From Marinoscillum sp. (GTDB taxonomy: Bacteria > Bacteroidota > Bacteroidia > Cytophagales > Cyclobacteriaceae), in contig JAMWZA010000009.1 of NCBI GenBank assembly GCA_024305105.1, positions 1-64,000 of the forward strand: 64,000 bases of DNA. Reading direction: 5' to 3'. Positions within the stretch are counted from its first letter, which is position 1. Each line of letters opens with the position of its first letter. Both the position numbers and the translations under genes were made by a program. The notes beneath the pieces are model-generated. The model had not been told where the DNA came from. It saw nothing but the letters and a program-made list of their open reading frames with translations, and made no database searches. Below, piece by piece: positions 22,711 through 33,212 of the stretch.

Positions 22711-24552
22711 ATGCGCAGGCTATGCATGACCATATCGTTTGCCCTTTTGGCGTTTTCCACAATCGCTCAGAAGACCTTTGTTAAGAAAACATTCTACGAC
22801 GAGGAAGAGACCCAACTTAAAGAAATCATCACGCTTCTTAAAAGTGACTCCTCTCTTCATGGCAAGTATCAATCGCTGTATTTGAATGGATCCTTATCCA
22901 TTTCCGGGTATTATAACCACAATCTATCTGATAGCACGTGGATTTATTACTTCGAAAATGGAAGGAAGAAAATGGAAGGATCGTATCATCTCGGCAAACA
23001 GGATGGCAAATGGTCTTACTATTTCGAAAGTGGTGAACTCAAAGCCACAGGCATTTATGACAAAGACATTCGGAATGGCTACTGGACCTACTACTTTGAA
23101 AATGGTCAGGAAAAAAGTAGTGGCATCTACTACAAAGACATCAAAGAGGGCATTTGGAATTACTCCTATGAAGAGGGTTCACTCAAAGCTCAGGCTTACT
23201 TCAACTCAGGAGTAGGTGCTTATAAAGAATTTTACCCCAATGGAAAGCTCAAAACCGAGGGCACCAATGCACACGGTCAAAGTGAAGGGAATTGGACCTA
23301 TTACTATGAATCCGGTGAAGTGGAAGCCAAGGGTGCCTTCAAGTCTGGATTAAGAGAAGGTCAATGGATCTACTACCATAAGAATGGACAAGTCTCTGCG
23401 AAAGGTGAATTTGAGGCTGGCGAAAAGGCTGGCGTTTGGAAGTATTACTTTCCGGACGGCTCAGTGAGTAGCGAAGGCCAAATGAGTAAAGATCAGAAAG
23501 ATGGTTATTGGAAATTGTATTACCAGACTGGTGAAGTAAAAGGCGAAGGACGTTATGATGAAGGAGCTGGAGAATACATTGAATATTATGCGAGTGGCAA
23601 ACAAAAAGCCAGAGGCAAGGTACTCAATGGTCACAAAGAAGGTAAGTGGATCTACTTTAACGAAGAAGGTCTGGAAGACGGTACGGCTACTTTTGATGAA
23701 GGAAAAGGTGATTATATAGGGTATTACCCAAATGGCGTCATAAAGATGCAAGGCACCATAGAGGACAACAGACGTGTTGATCAGTGGACGTTATACAATC
23801 CGGATGGATCACTGGCAGGCACCTACAGACCGGTCTATGAAGAACAAAAACCAATCTTTCGAACAAGTGAGGAAGTGGGGCCAGAAGCCCATAGGGATAA
23901 AAAAGACAAACCGGAATACAAGTATAAAAACAAGAGGCTTCGGTATTTCGAACCACGGATCAACGAATACAATGGGATCATTGTCGGGACCAACCCGGCC
24001 TGGACACTTATCGGCAGGCTGCCACTGGCTGTTGAGTATTACATACAAGAACGCCTGGGTTTCGAAGCAGAATTGACTTTACTTAGAAAACCATTTTTTA
24101 CCTATGACAACAAAAAAATCAATCAAACCAAAAGCATTGGCAGCAACATTGCCATAAGGCAGAAGTTTTATCATGACGACACCCGATTGGGCATGTTTTA
24201 CTTTGGGCACCAAATACATGGTGGGTTTTCGCAGCACCATTCATATGTACTGGACAGTATCTCCTCCTTTCCAGCTACATTCGAACGAAAACTAAAAGCT
24301 TCAGAAAAACACATCGCCTATGGACTGTTTATTGGAAACCGATGGATGCAACGCGCGGAAGATTCCGGGTTTACCGTAGACATGAACATCGGTGTGGCCA
24401 TTGGCAGAAGGTTTTTCAACACAGACTTTGAGCCGGAGGATGAATTTGATGCACGGTTTAATGAACTAAATCAAGATGAAATCTATTTACCAATCATATT
24501 GACGATCAATATTGGGTTTACCGGACCAAAACGAAGAACCGTAAGTTTTTAA
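22711..24552 (+). CDS. Exported YwqK/MORN-like repeat protein
   Basis: 613 residues. Signal peptide MRRLCMTISFALLAFSTIA-Q. Residues about 55-370 hold some 14 repeats of roughly 23 residues with the pattern GxWxYYxxxGxxxxxGxYxxGxxxG (for example GKWSYYFESGELKATGIY). These are toxin-antitoxin YwqK-type/MORN-variant repeats, which form an extended beta structure. Residues about 400-613 form a different, beta-rich domain (RLPLAVEYYIQERLGFEAEL, IAIRQKFYHDD, HIAYGLFIGNRW) that looks like a small outer-membrane beta-barrel of the DUF3575 type. Likely outer-membrane or periplasmic; function unknown. It directly abuts the next gene. Confidence 0.8.
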   Translation: MRRLCMTISFALLAFSTIAQKTFVKKTFYDEEETQLKEIITLLKSDSSLHGKYQSLYLNGSLSISGYYNHNLSDSTWIYYFENGRKKMEGSYHLGKQDGKWSYYFESGELKATGIYDKDIRNGYWTYYFENGQEKSSGIYYKDIKEGIWNYSYEEGSLKAQAYFNSGVGAYKEFYPNGKLKTEGTNAHGQSEGNWTYYYESGEVEAKGAFKSGLREGQWIYYHKNGQVSAKGEFEAGEKAGVWKYYFPDGSVSSEGQMSKDQKDGYWKLYYQTGEVKGEGRYDEGAGEYIEYYASGKQKARGKVLNGHKEGKWIYFNEEGLEDGTATFDEGKGDYIGYYPNGVIKMQGTIEDNRRVDQWTLYNPDGSLAGTYRPVYEEQKPIFRTSEEVGPEAHRDKKDKPEYKYKNKRLRYFEPRINEYNGIIVGTNPAWTLIGRLPLAVEYYIQERLGFEAELTLLRKPFFTYDNKKINQTKSIGSNIAIRQKFYHDDTRLGMFYFGHQIHGGFSQHHSYVLDSISSFPATFERKLKASEKHIAYGLFIGNRWMQRAEDSGFTVDMNIGVAIGRRFFNTDFEPEDEFDARFNELNQDEIYLPIILTINIGFTGPKRRTVSF

Positions 24553-24921
24553 ATGAGCAAGAAAACAGTCATCATAGGTGCCACCACCAACCCCAACCGG
24601 TACGCGTACTTTGCTGCTGGTCGCTTAAAGGCCAACAATCACCCGATAGTACCTGTGGGTATTAAAAAAGGTGAAGTGTACGATGAAGAGATTTTGGACC
24701 TGAGATCTAAGCCAGATATCGATGAAGTGGATACGGTAACCATGTACATTGGCCCTCAAAACCAACCGGAATGGGAAGATTACATCGTCAGTCTGAAACC
24801 CAAAAGGATCATTTTCAACCCCGGCACAGAAAACCTCTCACTAGTTGATAAAGCTCAGAAAAAGGGAATAGCAACGGAAAACGCGTGTACACTCGTGATG
24901 CTGAGTGCCAACACGTACTAG
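24553..24921 (+). CDS. CoA-binding Rossmann-fold protein (YccU-like)
   Basis: 122 residues with a CoA_binding_2 fold: KKTVIIGATTNPNRYAYFAA (nucleotide-binding start), HPIVPVGIKKGEVYDEEIL, DTVTMYIGPQNQPEW and RIIFNPGTENLSL, ending in ENACTLVMLS. These stand-alone domains bind CoA; the physiological role is poorly known. Its ATG follows the stop of the YwqK-repeat gene without a gap, so the two are co-translated. It overlaps the convergent LRR gene by 4 bases. Confidence 0.85.
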   Translation: MSKKTVIIGATTNPNRYAYFAAGRLKANNHPIVPVGIKKGEVYDEEILDLRSKPDIDEVDTVTMYIGPQNQPEWEDYIVSLKPKRIIFNPGTENLSLVDKAQKKGIATENACTLVMLSANTY

Positions 24922-26315
24922 TCTTGGGAATTAGCACTTACCTCCTCTTTATAAATCCGGGGAACACAGGTCACTCCCCTATTGAGCATCCGGATAATCA
25001 TTGGTGAAATGAATTCATTTTCCTTTGACGAGAAGTCTATCGGATTCTTCTGGTAACTAAAGAGCTCCAATGATGGAAGCTTCTCCACGGATGGATGCAA
25101 AGTTGTTAGTTGATTGTTGGAAACATCCATATCAACCAGATTCTTCAAATCTAATAGTTGAGTGGGAAATTCCGTAAGATAGTTGTCATTGACTCTTGCC
25201 ACACGAAGTTCAGATAGGTTGCCTAGCGTAGATGGCAAGACACTTAGTCGATTATGATGTGCATAAAACTCTTTCAGATGAATCAGCTGACCAATACTCT
25301 TCGGCAATGAGTAAATACGGTTGTGAGCCAAAAACAACACTTCTAATGCCGTAAAATTGCCGATAGACTCAGGAATCACCTCCAACTTATTGTAGTAAAG
25401 GTCGATCACCTGAAGATCCATTTCAAATAAATCATCAGGAAGGCTAACCAACTGGTTTTTATAGAATGACAATTTCTTCAAATTTTTCAGATTAGAAATT
25501 CCTGGCGTAATTGTTTCCAGGTGATTCTCCTGCAATTGCAATTCCTTTAATCCAGCCATTTGATAAAACGTCGGATTCAAAGTTTCTATTCCAGATTTGT
25601 TCACTTTAAACACTTCAATAAAGTCAAGTTTAGAATAGTCACCCGAACCAATCGACAAGTCATGAGATTTATTGAATGAAACCGTCTTAATAGTCTTCGC
25701 CTTTGATAACCGATTGATGGGTATTTCTCCCAGAAAGTTCTCATCAACCACCAGTTCTTCCAGTTCCTTTAGGTTTTTAACGCCCATAGGCAACCTGGTT
25801 AGCAGATTGTTGCTGATATCAAGCTTCTCAATTCCTTTCATTTGCTGTATGCGTATCCACCAATAGGTATCCAGCTTGTTAGCTCGCCAGTAGATACGCT
25901 TGAGATTAGGTAATGAACCCAGTTCCTTTGGCAACTTCTTGATGTCGTTATAATCCAATATCAAAACTTCCAAGGCAGTAGCAGAGTAGACAAACTCAGG
26001 GATTTCTGTCAATCCAGCGTGGCTCAGATTTAACTCCTTTAGCGTGTCCAGCCGATCATGGAATTGATAGTCTTTCAATCGCTTAGTGCCATTGACCAGT
26101 TGCTCACTTTTCTTTGCTGTAATCACCGAATCAATGGCCTCATAGGGATTATCCTGATACATATGATCGTATATTTTTCGCTGCTTTTCCCACACCTTCA
26201 TTCTAGCTTCCATCACCTTCCGGATGCTGTCATGGTCATGCTTGAGTTGGGCCGTTTGTGACCAGCCTTTCAATGAGGATATGGATATTAAAATAATAAG
26301 AAACGATCTTTTCAT
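24918..26315 (-). CDS. Exported leucine-rich-repeat protein
   Basis: 465 residues. Signal peptide MKRSFLIILISISSLKGWS-Q, then a charged helix (about 25-90). About 14 leucine-rich repeats of 22-24 residues follow, of the form LxxLxxLxLxxNxLxxLPxxI (for example LEVLFLAHNRIYSLPKSIGQ) across about 95-440. No transmembrane or sorting domain is seen at the C terminus, so it is probably periplasmic or surface-exposed. Such LRRs mediate protein binding; the partner is unknown. Divergent from gyrB with a 100-base gap. Confidence 0.85.
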   Translation of the reverse strand: MKRSFLIILISISSLKGWSQTAQLKHDHDSIRKVMEARMKVWEKQRKIYDHMYQDNPYEAIDSVITAKKSEQLVNGTKRLKDYQFHDRLDTLKELNLSHAGLTEIPEFVYSATALEVLILDYNDIKKLPKELGSLPNLKRIYWRANKLDTYWWIRIQQMKGIEKLDISNNLLTRLPMGVKNLKELEELVVDENFLGEIPINRLSKAKTIKTVSFNKSHDLSIGSGDYSKLDFIEVFKVNKSGIETLNPTFYQMAGLKELQLQENHLETITPGISNLKNLKKLSFYKNQLVSLPDDLFEMDLQVIDLYYNKLEVIPESIGNFTALEVLFLAHNRIYSLPKSIGQLIHLKEFYAHHNRLSVLPSTLGNLSELRVARVNDNYLTEFPTQLLDLKNLVDMDVSNNQLTTLHPSVEKLPSLELFSYQKNPIDFSSKENEFISPMIIRMLNRGVTCVPRIYKEEVSANSQD

Positions 26316-26412
26316 AACTAAATCTTTAGTTGATCAAAACTAATACACCAAAAGTCCAAATACAAGTCGTCGGAGAAGCATATTTTATATATTTTTGAGG
26401 CTTAATAATTAA

Positions 26413-28374
<1,962 letters not shown>

Positions 28375-28377
28375 AAT

Positions 28378-28518
28378 CTAGTAGCGTTCTGATCTAAATG
28401 TGCCGATGATTAATTGGAAAATTGCCTGTGCAAACTTCCAAATCATAGCAAATGAAAATAAGATCGCTGATCCTAATGCCAACACAATAAGCATAATCAA
28501 TTCAAATATTTTATCCAT
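28378..28518 (-). CDS. Small single-pass membrane protein
   Basis: I choose the ATG at 28518, giving MDKIFELIMLIVLALGSAIL and about 46 residues with one long hydrophobic helix (residues 5-30) and a basic end (TFRSERY). An ATG at 28560 would add 14 residues. It lies tail-to-tail with gyrB (3-base gap). The amino-acid pattern is protein-like, but the family is unknown. Confidence 0.5.
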   Translation of the reverse strand: MDKIFELIMLIVLALGSAILFSFAMIWKFAQAIFQLIIGTFRSERY

Positions 28519-28592
28519 TGTGTTTTTAGTTTCTTTATAAATAAAGCATATAAAGTCCATATAGTTTTAATATTCGTATAAAAGTTATCCAC

Positions 28593-30476
28593 ATGAAATA
28601 TTATTTTGTCAAATTGATAATTACAAGTGGTTTACTACTGTTTTATGCTAATAATGCGGAAGGTCATGATTACTGGCAACAACGAGTAGTGTACGACATG
28701 AATGTGAATTTCGATGTAAAAAACCATCAATTCACTGGAGATCAAACCCTTCAGTACTACAACAACTCTCCAGATACACTATACAACATATATTATCATT
28801 TGTACTTCAATGCATTCCAGCCAAATAGTATGATGGATGTTAGGTCAAGAACGATAGCCGATCCTGACGGAAGAGTAGGGAGTCGTATCGCTGGACTTCA
28901 GCCAGATGAAATCGGCTATTTAAAAGTAGATGAGTTGATGCAGGAAGATGCCCAACTTAGCTATGAAATATCTGAGACGATACTGGAAGTATCACTAGCC
29001 GAACCGCTACCTCCGGGAACCAGCACAACCTTTAAAATGAAGTTTAATGGTCAGGTTCCTGTACAGATTAGAAGAAGTGGGCGAGATAATCTTGGTGGAG
29101 TGGATTATTCCATGGCACAGTGGTTTCCGAAATTGGCCGAGTATGATGAAATGGGCTGGCATACTACTCCCTATGTAGGTCGGGAGTTTCACGCTCCATG
29201 GGGTGACTATGATGTTAAAATAACGATTGATAAAGATTATGTAATTGCCGGCACTGGGATTCTTCAAAACCCGAACGAAATTGGTTACGGTTATGAAGAT
29301 GAGGGAGTAAAGGTTAAGCGAAAAGGCAAAAACATTACATATCATTTCAAGGCACAAAACGTCCACGATTTTGTATGGGCTGCAGATCCAGACTACACAC
29401 AGCTTACAGCACAAGTCCCAAACGGACCAATTTTAAGGTTCTTCTATATCCCTGGAGAGGAAACAAAGCTTTGGGAACAACTACCAGCCTATACGGTCAA
29501 AGCCTTCGAATACGCTCAGAAGAAATTTGGAACGTATGGATGGAGCCAATACAGCGTCATTCAGGGTGGTGATGGAGGAATGGAGTACCCGATGGCTACA
29601 TTAATTGCTAATAAGAAACTTAGCGGAGTTAGATCGCTTCAGTCCCTTATTGGAGTGACCTTGCATGAGATGATGCATAGCTGGTATCAAGGCATGATGG
29701 CAACCAATGAAAGTTTTTACCCATGGATGGATGAAGGCTATACTTCATTCGCTGAAAGTTACACGTCCAATGCCATTCTTGATGAGAACAAAGAAAACCC
29801 AATTGCTGGAAGCTACCGCAGTTACATCAACTGGGCAAAATCAGGAAAAGAGGAGCCCATTTCCACACACGCAGATCATTTTACCACGAATAGAGCCTAT
29901 TCTATAGGTTCTTATGTGAAAGGAGCGGTTTCGCTGGAGCAACTAAGCTACATCATAGGTACAGATGCCAGAGACAAAGGATTACTACGCTATCATCAGG
30001 AATGGTCATTTAAACACCCTGACCTTAATGACTTCATCCGAGTGATGGAAAAGCAAAGTGGAATCGAGCTCGACTGGTATTATGAATATTGGGTAAACAC
30101 CACTAAAACCATAGACTATGGCATCCAGGCAGTTGTCGCTGAAGGAGGAGATCAGACAAAGGTCACGCTAGAGCGAATTGGTCTTATGCCAATGCCTGTA
30201 GACCTGTATATCACTAAAAAGGATGGTAGCCAGGTGATCTATTACCTGCCACTCACCATCATGCGCGGAGAGAAACCAAATGAAACGGATTTGAAACGCG
30301 TCACTCTTGCCGATTGGCCGTGGACACACCCAACCAACAGCTTTAGTATTGACATTCCATTATCGGATATTGCCACATTGGAAATAGATCCAAAAGGCAG
30401 AATGGCTGATATAGAGCGATCAAACAATCGCTATGAATTAGATGAAGTTACAATCGAAGAAAAGGAAAACAAGTAA
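28593..30476 (+). CDS. M1-family metallopeptidase (exported)
   Basis: 627 residues with a signal peptide (LIITSGLLLFYANNAEG). The gluzincin motif HEMMHSWYQG at about residue 356 is followed 18 residues later by the third zinc ligand Glu in WMDEGYTSFAE. The exopeptidase-type GGMEYP motif (GGDGGMEYPMAT) lies about 25 residues earlier. The N-terminal beta domain has VNFDVKNHQFTGDQTLQYYNNSPDTLYNIYYHLY, cited as its span. Predicted periplasmic aminopeptidase that releases N-terminal residues from peptides. Monocistronic, ending at the terminator at 30483. Confidence 0.92.
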   Translation: MKYYFVKLIITSGLLLFYANNAEGHDYWQQRVVYDMNVNFDVKNHQFTGDQTLQYYNNSPDTLYNIYYHLYFNAFQPNSMMDVRSRTIADPDGRVGSRIAGLQPDEIGYLKVDELMQEDAQLSYEISETILEVSLAEPLPPGTSTTFKMKFNGQVPVQIRRSGRDNLGGVDYSMAQWFPKLAEYDEMGWHTTPYVGREFHAPWGDYDVKITIDKDYVIAGTGILQNPNEIGYGYEDEGVKVKRKGKNITYHFKAQNVHDFVWAADPDYTQLTAQVPNGPILRFFYIPGEETKLWEQLPAYTVKAFEYAQKKFGTYGWSQYSVIQGGDGGMEYPMATLIANKKLSGVRSLQSLIGVTLHEMMHSWYQGMMATNESFYPWMDEGYTSFAESYTSNAILDENKENPIAGSYRSYINWAKSGKEEPISTHADHFTTNRAYSIGSYVKGAVSLEQLSYIIGTDARDKGLLRYHQEWSFKHPDLNDFIRVMEKQSGIELDWYYEYWVNTTKTIDYGIQAVVAEGGDQTKVTLERIGLMPMPVDLYITKKDGSQVIYYLPLTIMRGEKPNETDLKRVTLADWPWTHPTNSFSIDIPLSDIATLEIDPKGRMADIERSNNRYELDEVTIEEKENK

Positions 30477-30482
30477 AACAGG

Positions 30483-30509
30483 AAAAGGCGGTCAATTGGA
30501 TCGCCTTTT
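30483..30509. terminator. Bidirectional intrinsic terminator
   Basis: AAAAGGCGGTC and GATCGCCTTTT pair (11 bp with one G-T) around AATTG. It lies in the 40-base space between the convergent M1 peptidase and DUF1573 genes and has U-runs on both strands. Confidence 0.8.
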
Positions 30510-30516
30510 TATTTTA

Positions 30517-31608
30517 TTACTCCTCCTGAATATCGGCTTTGATACTAATCATTTGACTTGGGGCTGACGGATCGTTACTGAATACTGTCACCGTCTTGTA
30601 TTGCCTGCCTCTTCGACCTGATGTATCCAATATCACTTCGAGTTTTTTGGTTTCACCCGGGGCAATACTTTCACTTTCAATTTTAGAGACCGTACACCCA
30701 CAATTCGATTTTGTTTTTCGAATCAACAGAGGTGTTTGCCCTTTATTGGTGACCTCAAACTCTGTGACCACCGTGTTACCCACATTCACTTTCCCAAAAT
30801 CATGCTGCGTTCTATCAAACACCAATCTTGGAGCTTTCGCCAACTCCTCTTCCGTCATCTCAGGAAAATATTCCTGAATGGTTGCAATCACATTAAAGGA
30901 CAGATCTGAATCTTCTTGATTGCTGGCGAAAAGAACCACATTGTCTGACACAAATCCCAAATCATCTTTCTCTTTTGGGTTGTAAGTCAGCACGATTGCA
31001 CCGAGCTCTTGTGTCTGTAAGGTATCGGGCTCGTATCTCACGTTGACATGCTTGGGGCCAACGACTGAATCACTCCAAATCACCACAGAATCTCCATGGT
31101 TATAAACATCAAAACGCTTGACAATCTCTTCCTTGGTAGTTATTCGCCCTATATTAAATGTCTTATACTTCACGCGTAAGTCTCCAATGACCGTTGGCAA
31201 CTCATCTTCAATAGTTGTCGGCTTAGGCTTTACTTCTCCTTCAATATAAAGCGTACTGGTGTTTGTAGACTCTCCCACATTATACCCAACCACGAGTGAT
31301 TTATTGAATTTACCAGGTCGGTTTAGCGGATTATACGCTGCAGTAATAAGTCCAGAATCTCCTGGCTGTACCAGTTCCTTGGTCCATTGTGGTGTAGTAC
31401 AACCACACGAAGCATTGACGGCTGTAATCCGAACTGCCTCATCAGCAGTGTTGACAAAAGAAAAGGTATAAGAAACAGGACCATCCTCCTCCTTCACTTC
31501 CCCAAAATCATAACTCCCAACTTCAAACTTCAGGTCCTGAGCATTTAAACTCACGATTGTAATCAAACCGAAAAGGATGGACAAGTAGATAACCCTCATT
31601 AATTCCAA
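30517..31608 (-). CDS. Exported DUF1573 protein
   Basis: 363 residues; the ATG at 31599 (MRVIYLSILFGLITIVSLNA-Q) is a better start for the signal peptide. Two clear DUF1573 Ig-like domains: about 28-110 with ASCGCTTPQW and about 262-360 with SNCGCTVSKI. A middle domain of similar fold lacks the Cys motif. Such ASH/DUF1573 proteins are common exported proteins of Bacteroidota with no defined biochemical role. The Cys pairs in CGCT could bind a metal or form disulfides. Monocistronic, divergent from trpS. Confidence 0.85.
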   Translation of the reverse strand: MELMRVIYLSILFGLITIVSLNAQDLKFEVGSYDFGEVKEEDGPVSYTFSFVNTADEAVRITAVNASCGCTTPQWTKELVQPGDSGLITAAYNPLNRPGKFNKSLVVGYNVGESTNTSTLYIEGEVKPKPTTIEDELPTVIGDLRVKYKTFNIGRITTKEEIVKRFDVYNHGDSVVIWSDSVVGPKHVNVRYEPDTLQTQELGAIVLTYNPKEKDDLGFVSDNVVLFASNQEDSDLSFNVIATIQEYFPEMTEEELAKAPRLVFDRTQHDFGKVNVGNTVVTEFEVTNKGQTPLLIRKTKSNCGCTVSKIESESIAPGETKKLEVILDTSGRRGRQYKTVTVFSNDPSAPSQMISIKADIQEE

Positions 31609-31660
31609 TATTTTAATTTAATAGTCAACAACGTAAACGCTGACAAAGATTCAAATTATT

Positions 31661-31668
31661 TAGGTTTG
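31661..31668 (+). promoter_or_regulatory. Putative -7 promoter element of trpS
   Basis: TAGGTTTG, an exact TAnnTTTG match, lies 15 bases before the chosen trpS ATG (31684). No convincing TTTG -33 box is seen. It implies a very short leader. Confidence 0.4.
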
Positions 31669-31683
31669 CACAAAAATTTTGGA

Positions 31684-32652
31684 ATGGCTAGAATATTAAC
31701 TGGAATTCAAAGTTCGGGTAAACCCCATCTCGGTAATCTATTAGGGGCTATAATACCTGCAATAGAGCTTTCAAAAAATGAAAAGAACGAATCATTCTTT
31801 TTCATAGCTGACCTGCATTCCTTAACCACTATTAAGGATGCTCAAACCCGTATTGACAATATTCACTCCGTAGCAGCGGCCTGGATTGCCTGTGGTTTTG
31901 ATACGGAAAAAAACCTTTTCTACCGGCAGTCCAAAGTACCTGCCGTCTGCGAGTTAGCATGGTACCTCAACTGTTACACACCATTCCCGATGCTCGCCAA
32001 TGCGCATTCCTTCAAGGATAAATCAGAAAAGCTAGCTGATGTTAATGCTGGCCTTTTTACGTATCCGGTGTTAATGGCAGCAGATATTTTATTGTATGAT
32101 GCTAATACTGTCCCGGTAGGTAAAGATCAAAAGCAACACCTGGAAATGGCTCGAGATATCGCTTCCAGTTTCAACCATCAATATGGAGACACATTCATAC
32201 TCCCTGATGCCAAAATAGATGAGAACATCATGACCATCCCAGGTACCGATGGTCAGAAAATGAGCAAATCTTACGGAAATACGATAGACATCTTCCAAAC
32301 AGATAAGAAGTTGCGTAAAAACGTCATGCAGATCATAACTGACAGCAAACCTCTGGAGGAGCCGAAAGACCCGGATACATGCAATGTTTTTGCGATCTAC
32401 AAAATATTAGGTAGTGACACCCAGGTTGCTGATATGAGAAACAACTATGAAGGTGGAAACTATGGTTATGGTCACGCAAAACAAGCGCTTTACGAACTCA
32501 TTGTTGAAAAATTCGCAGATGTTCGTGAAAAATATGACTTCTACATTAACAACATTCCAGAGCTGGAGTCAAAACTCCAGGCTGGAGAATCAAGAGCAGC
32601 AGAAATTGCCAATAGCGTCTTAAATAGAGTAAGAAGTAAGATTGGTTATTAA
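31684..32652 (+). CDS. trpS: Tryptophanyl-tRNA synthetase
   Basis: The ATG at 31684 starts MARILTGIQSSGKPHLGNLLGAI, matching the conserved N terminus; a TTG at 31666 would add 6 residues from the promoter region. 322 residues. The class I signature is KPHLGNLLG (HIGH box) and the KMSKS loop is present exactly in DGQKMSKSYGN. ADILLYDANTVPVGKDQKQHLE is the Trp-AMP site region, cited as a span. It charges tRNA(Trp). It is of normal length with all motifs intact. It overlaps the convergent hypothetical gene by 4 bases. Confidence 0.95.
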   Translation: MARILTGIQSSGKPHLGNLLGAIIPAIELSKNEKNESFFFIADLHSLTTIKDAQTRIDNIHSVAAAWIACGFDTEKNLFYRQSKVPAVCELAWYLNCYTPFPMLANAHSFKDKSEKLADVNAGLFTYPVLMAADILLYDANTVPVGKDQKQHLEMARDIASSFNHQYGDTFILPDAKIDENIMTIPGTDGQKMSKSYGNTIDIFQTDKKLRKNVMQIITDSKPLEEPKDPDTCNVFAIYKILGSDTQVADMRNNYEGGNYGYGHAKQALYELIVEKFADVREKYDFYINNIPELESKLQAGESRAAEIANSVLNRVRSKIGY

Positions 32653-33068
32653 TTCTCGTTCGCTACCCATACCGTTTCTTTAAATGGCACGGTCTGGCCC
32701 TGAAGTACCAGTCTCGTAGGGCCGGGAACCAATACTAAGCGGGCGTTGATTCCCGGAAAATCATCGGCTTCTACAGCAATACCTTCATCAGGAGCTACAT
32801 CATAAAGATCTCTGTCACCTCCTGTGGTATATGCACTCGCTATGTAAGACCTGGGTTTCAACACCTCATTGTCTGGGCAGAACTCATCATGCACGTTAAA
32901 TAACGCCTCTTCAATATAAGCTCCATATGCATACTGAAACTCTTCTTCAAGCTGCGCAAGCTCCTCATTTAGAGAATCATACATTTCGTCTGATTTTTTG
33001 CACTGAAACAGCCTGTTTTTCTTTTCTGCAATTTCGATGAATGCCTGATTAAGATTACTTATATTCAT
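32649..33068 (-). CDS. Conserved-looking hypothetical protein
   Basis: 139 residues, acidic and cytoplasmic. The N-terminal half is helical and coiled-coil-like (KSDEMYDSLNEELAQLEEEF). The C-terminal half is beta-rich, with GGDRDLYDVAPDEGIAVEAD and ARLVLVPGPTRLVLQGQTVP. No signal peptide, no membrane segment and no motif I know. Codon usage and clean ATG start context fit a real gene. Convergent with trpS, 4-base overlap. Confidence 0.65.
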   Translation of the reverse strand: MNISNLNQAFIEIAEKKNRLFQCKKSDEMYDSLNEELAQLEEEFQYAYGAYIEEALFNVHDEFCPDNEVLKPRSYIASAYTTGGDRDLYDVAPDEGIAVEADDFPGINARLVLVPGPTRLVLQGQTVPFKETVWVANEN

Positions 33069-33212
33069 ACCCTCTTAATGTTTTGTAGCAAAAACAATAA
33101 TTATTTACGCTGCAAATTTTAAGATATTATAAATAAATACCATAATAATTTATTAATATTCAATTAAGGAAGTTCTAAAAGGCCTTAATATTGTCAAACT
33201 GTTAATTGAAGA

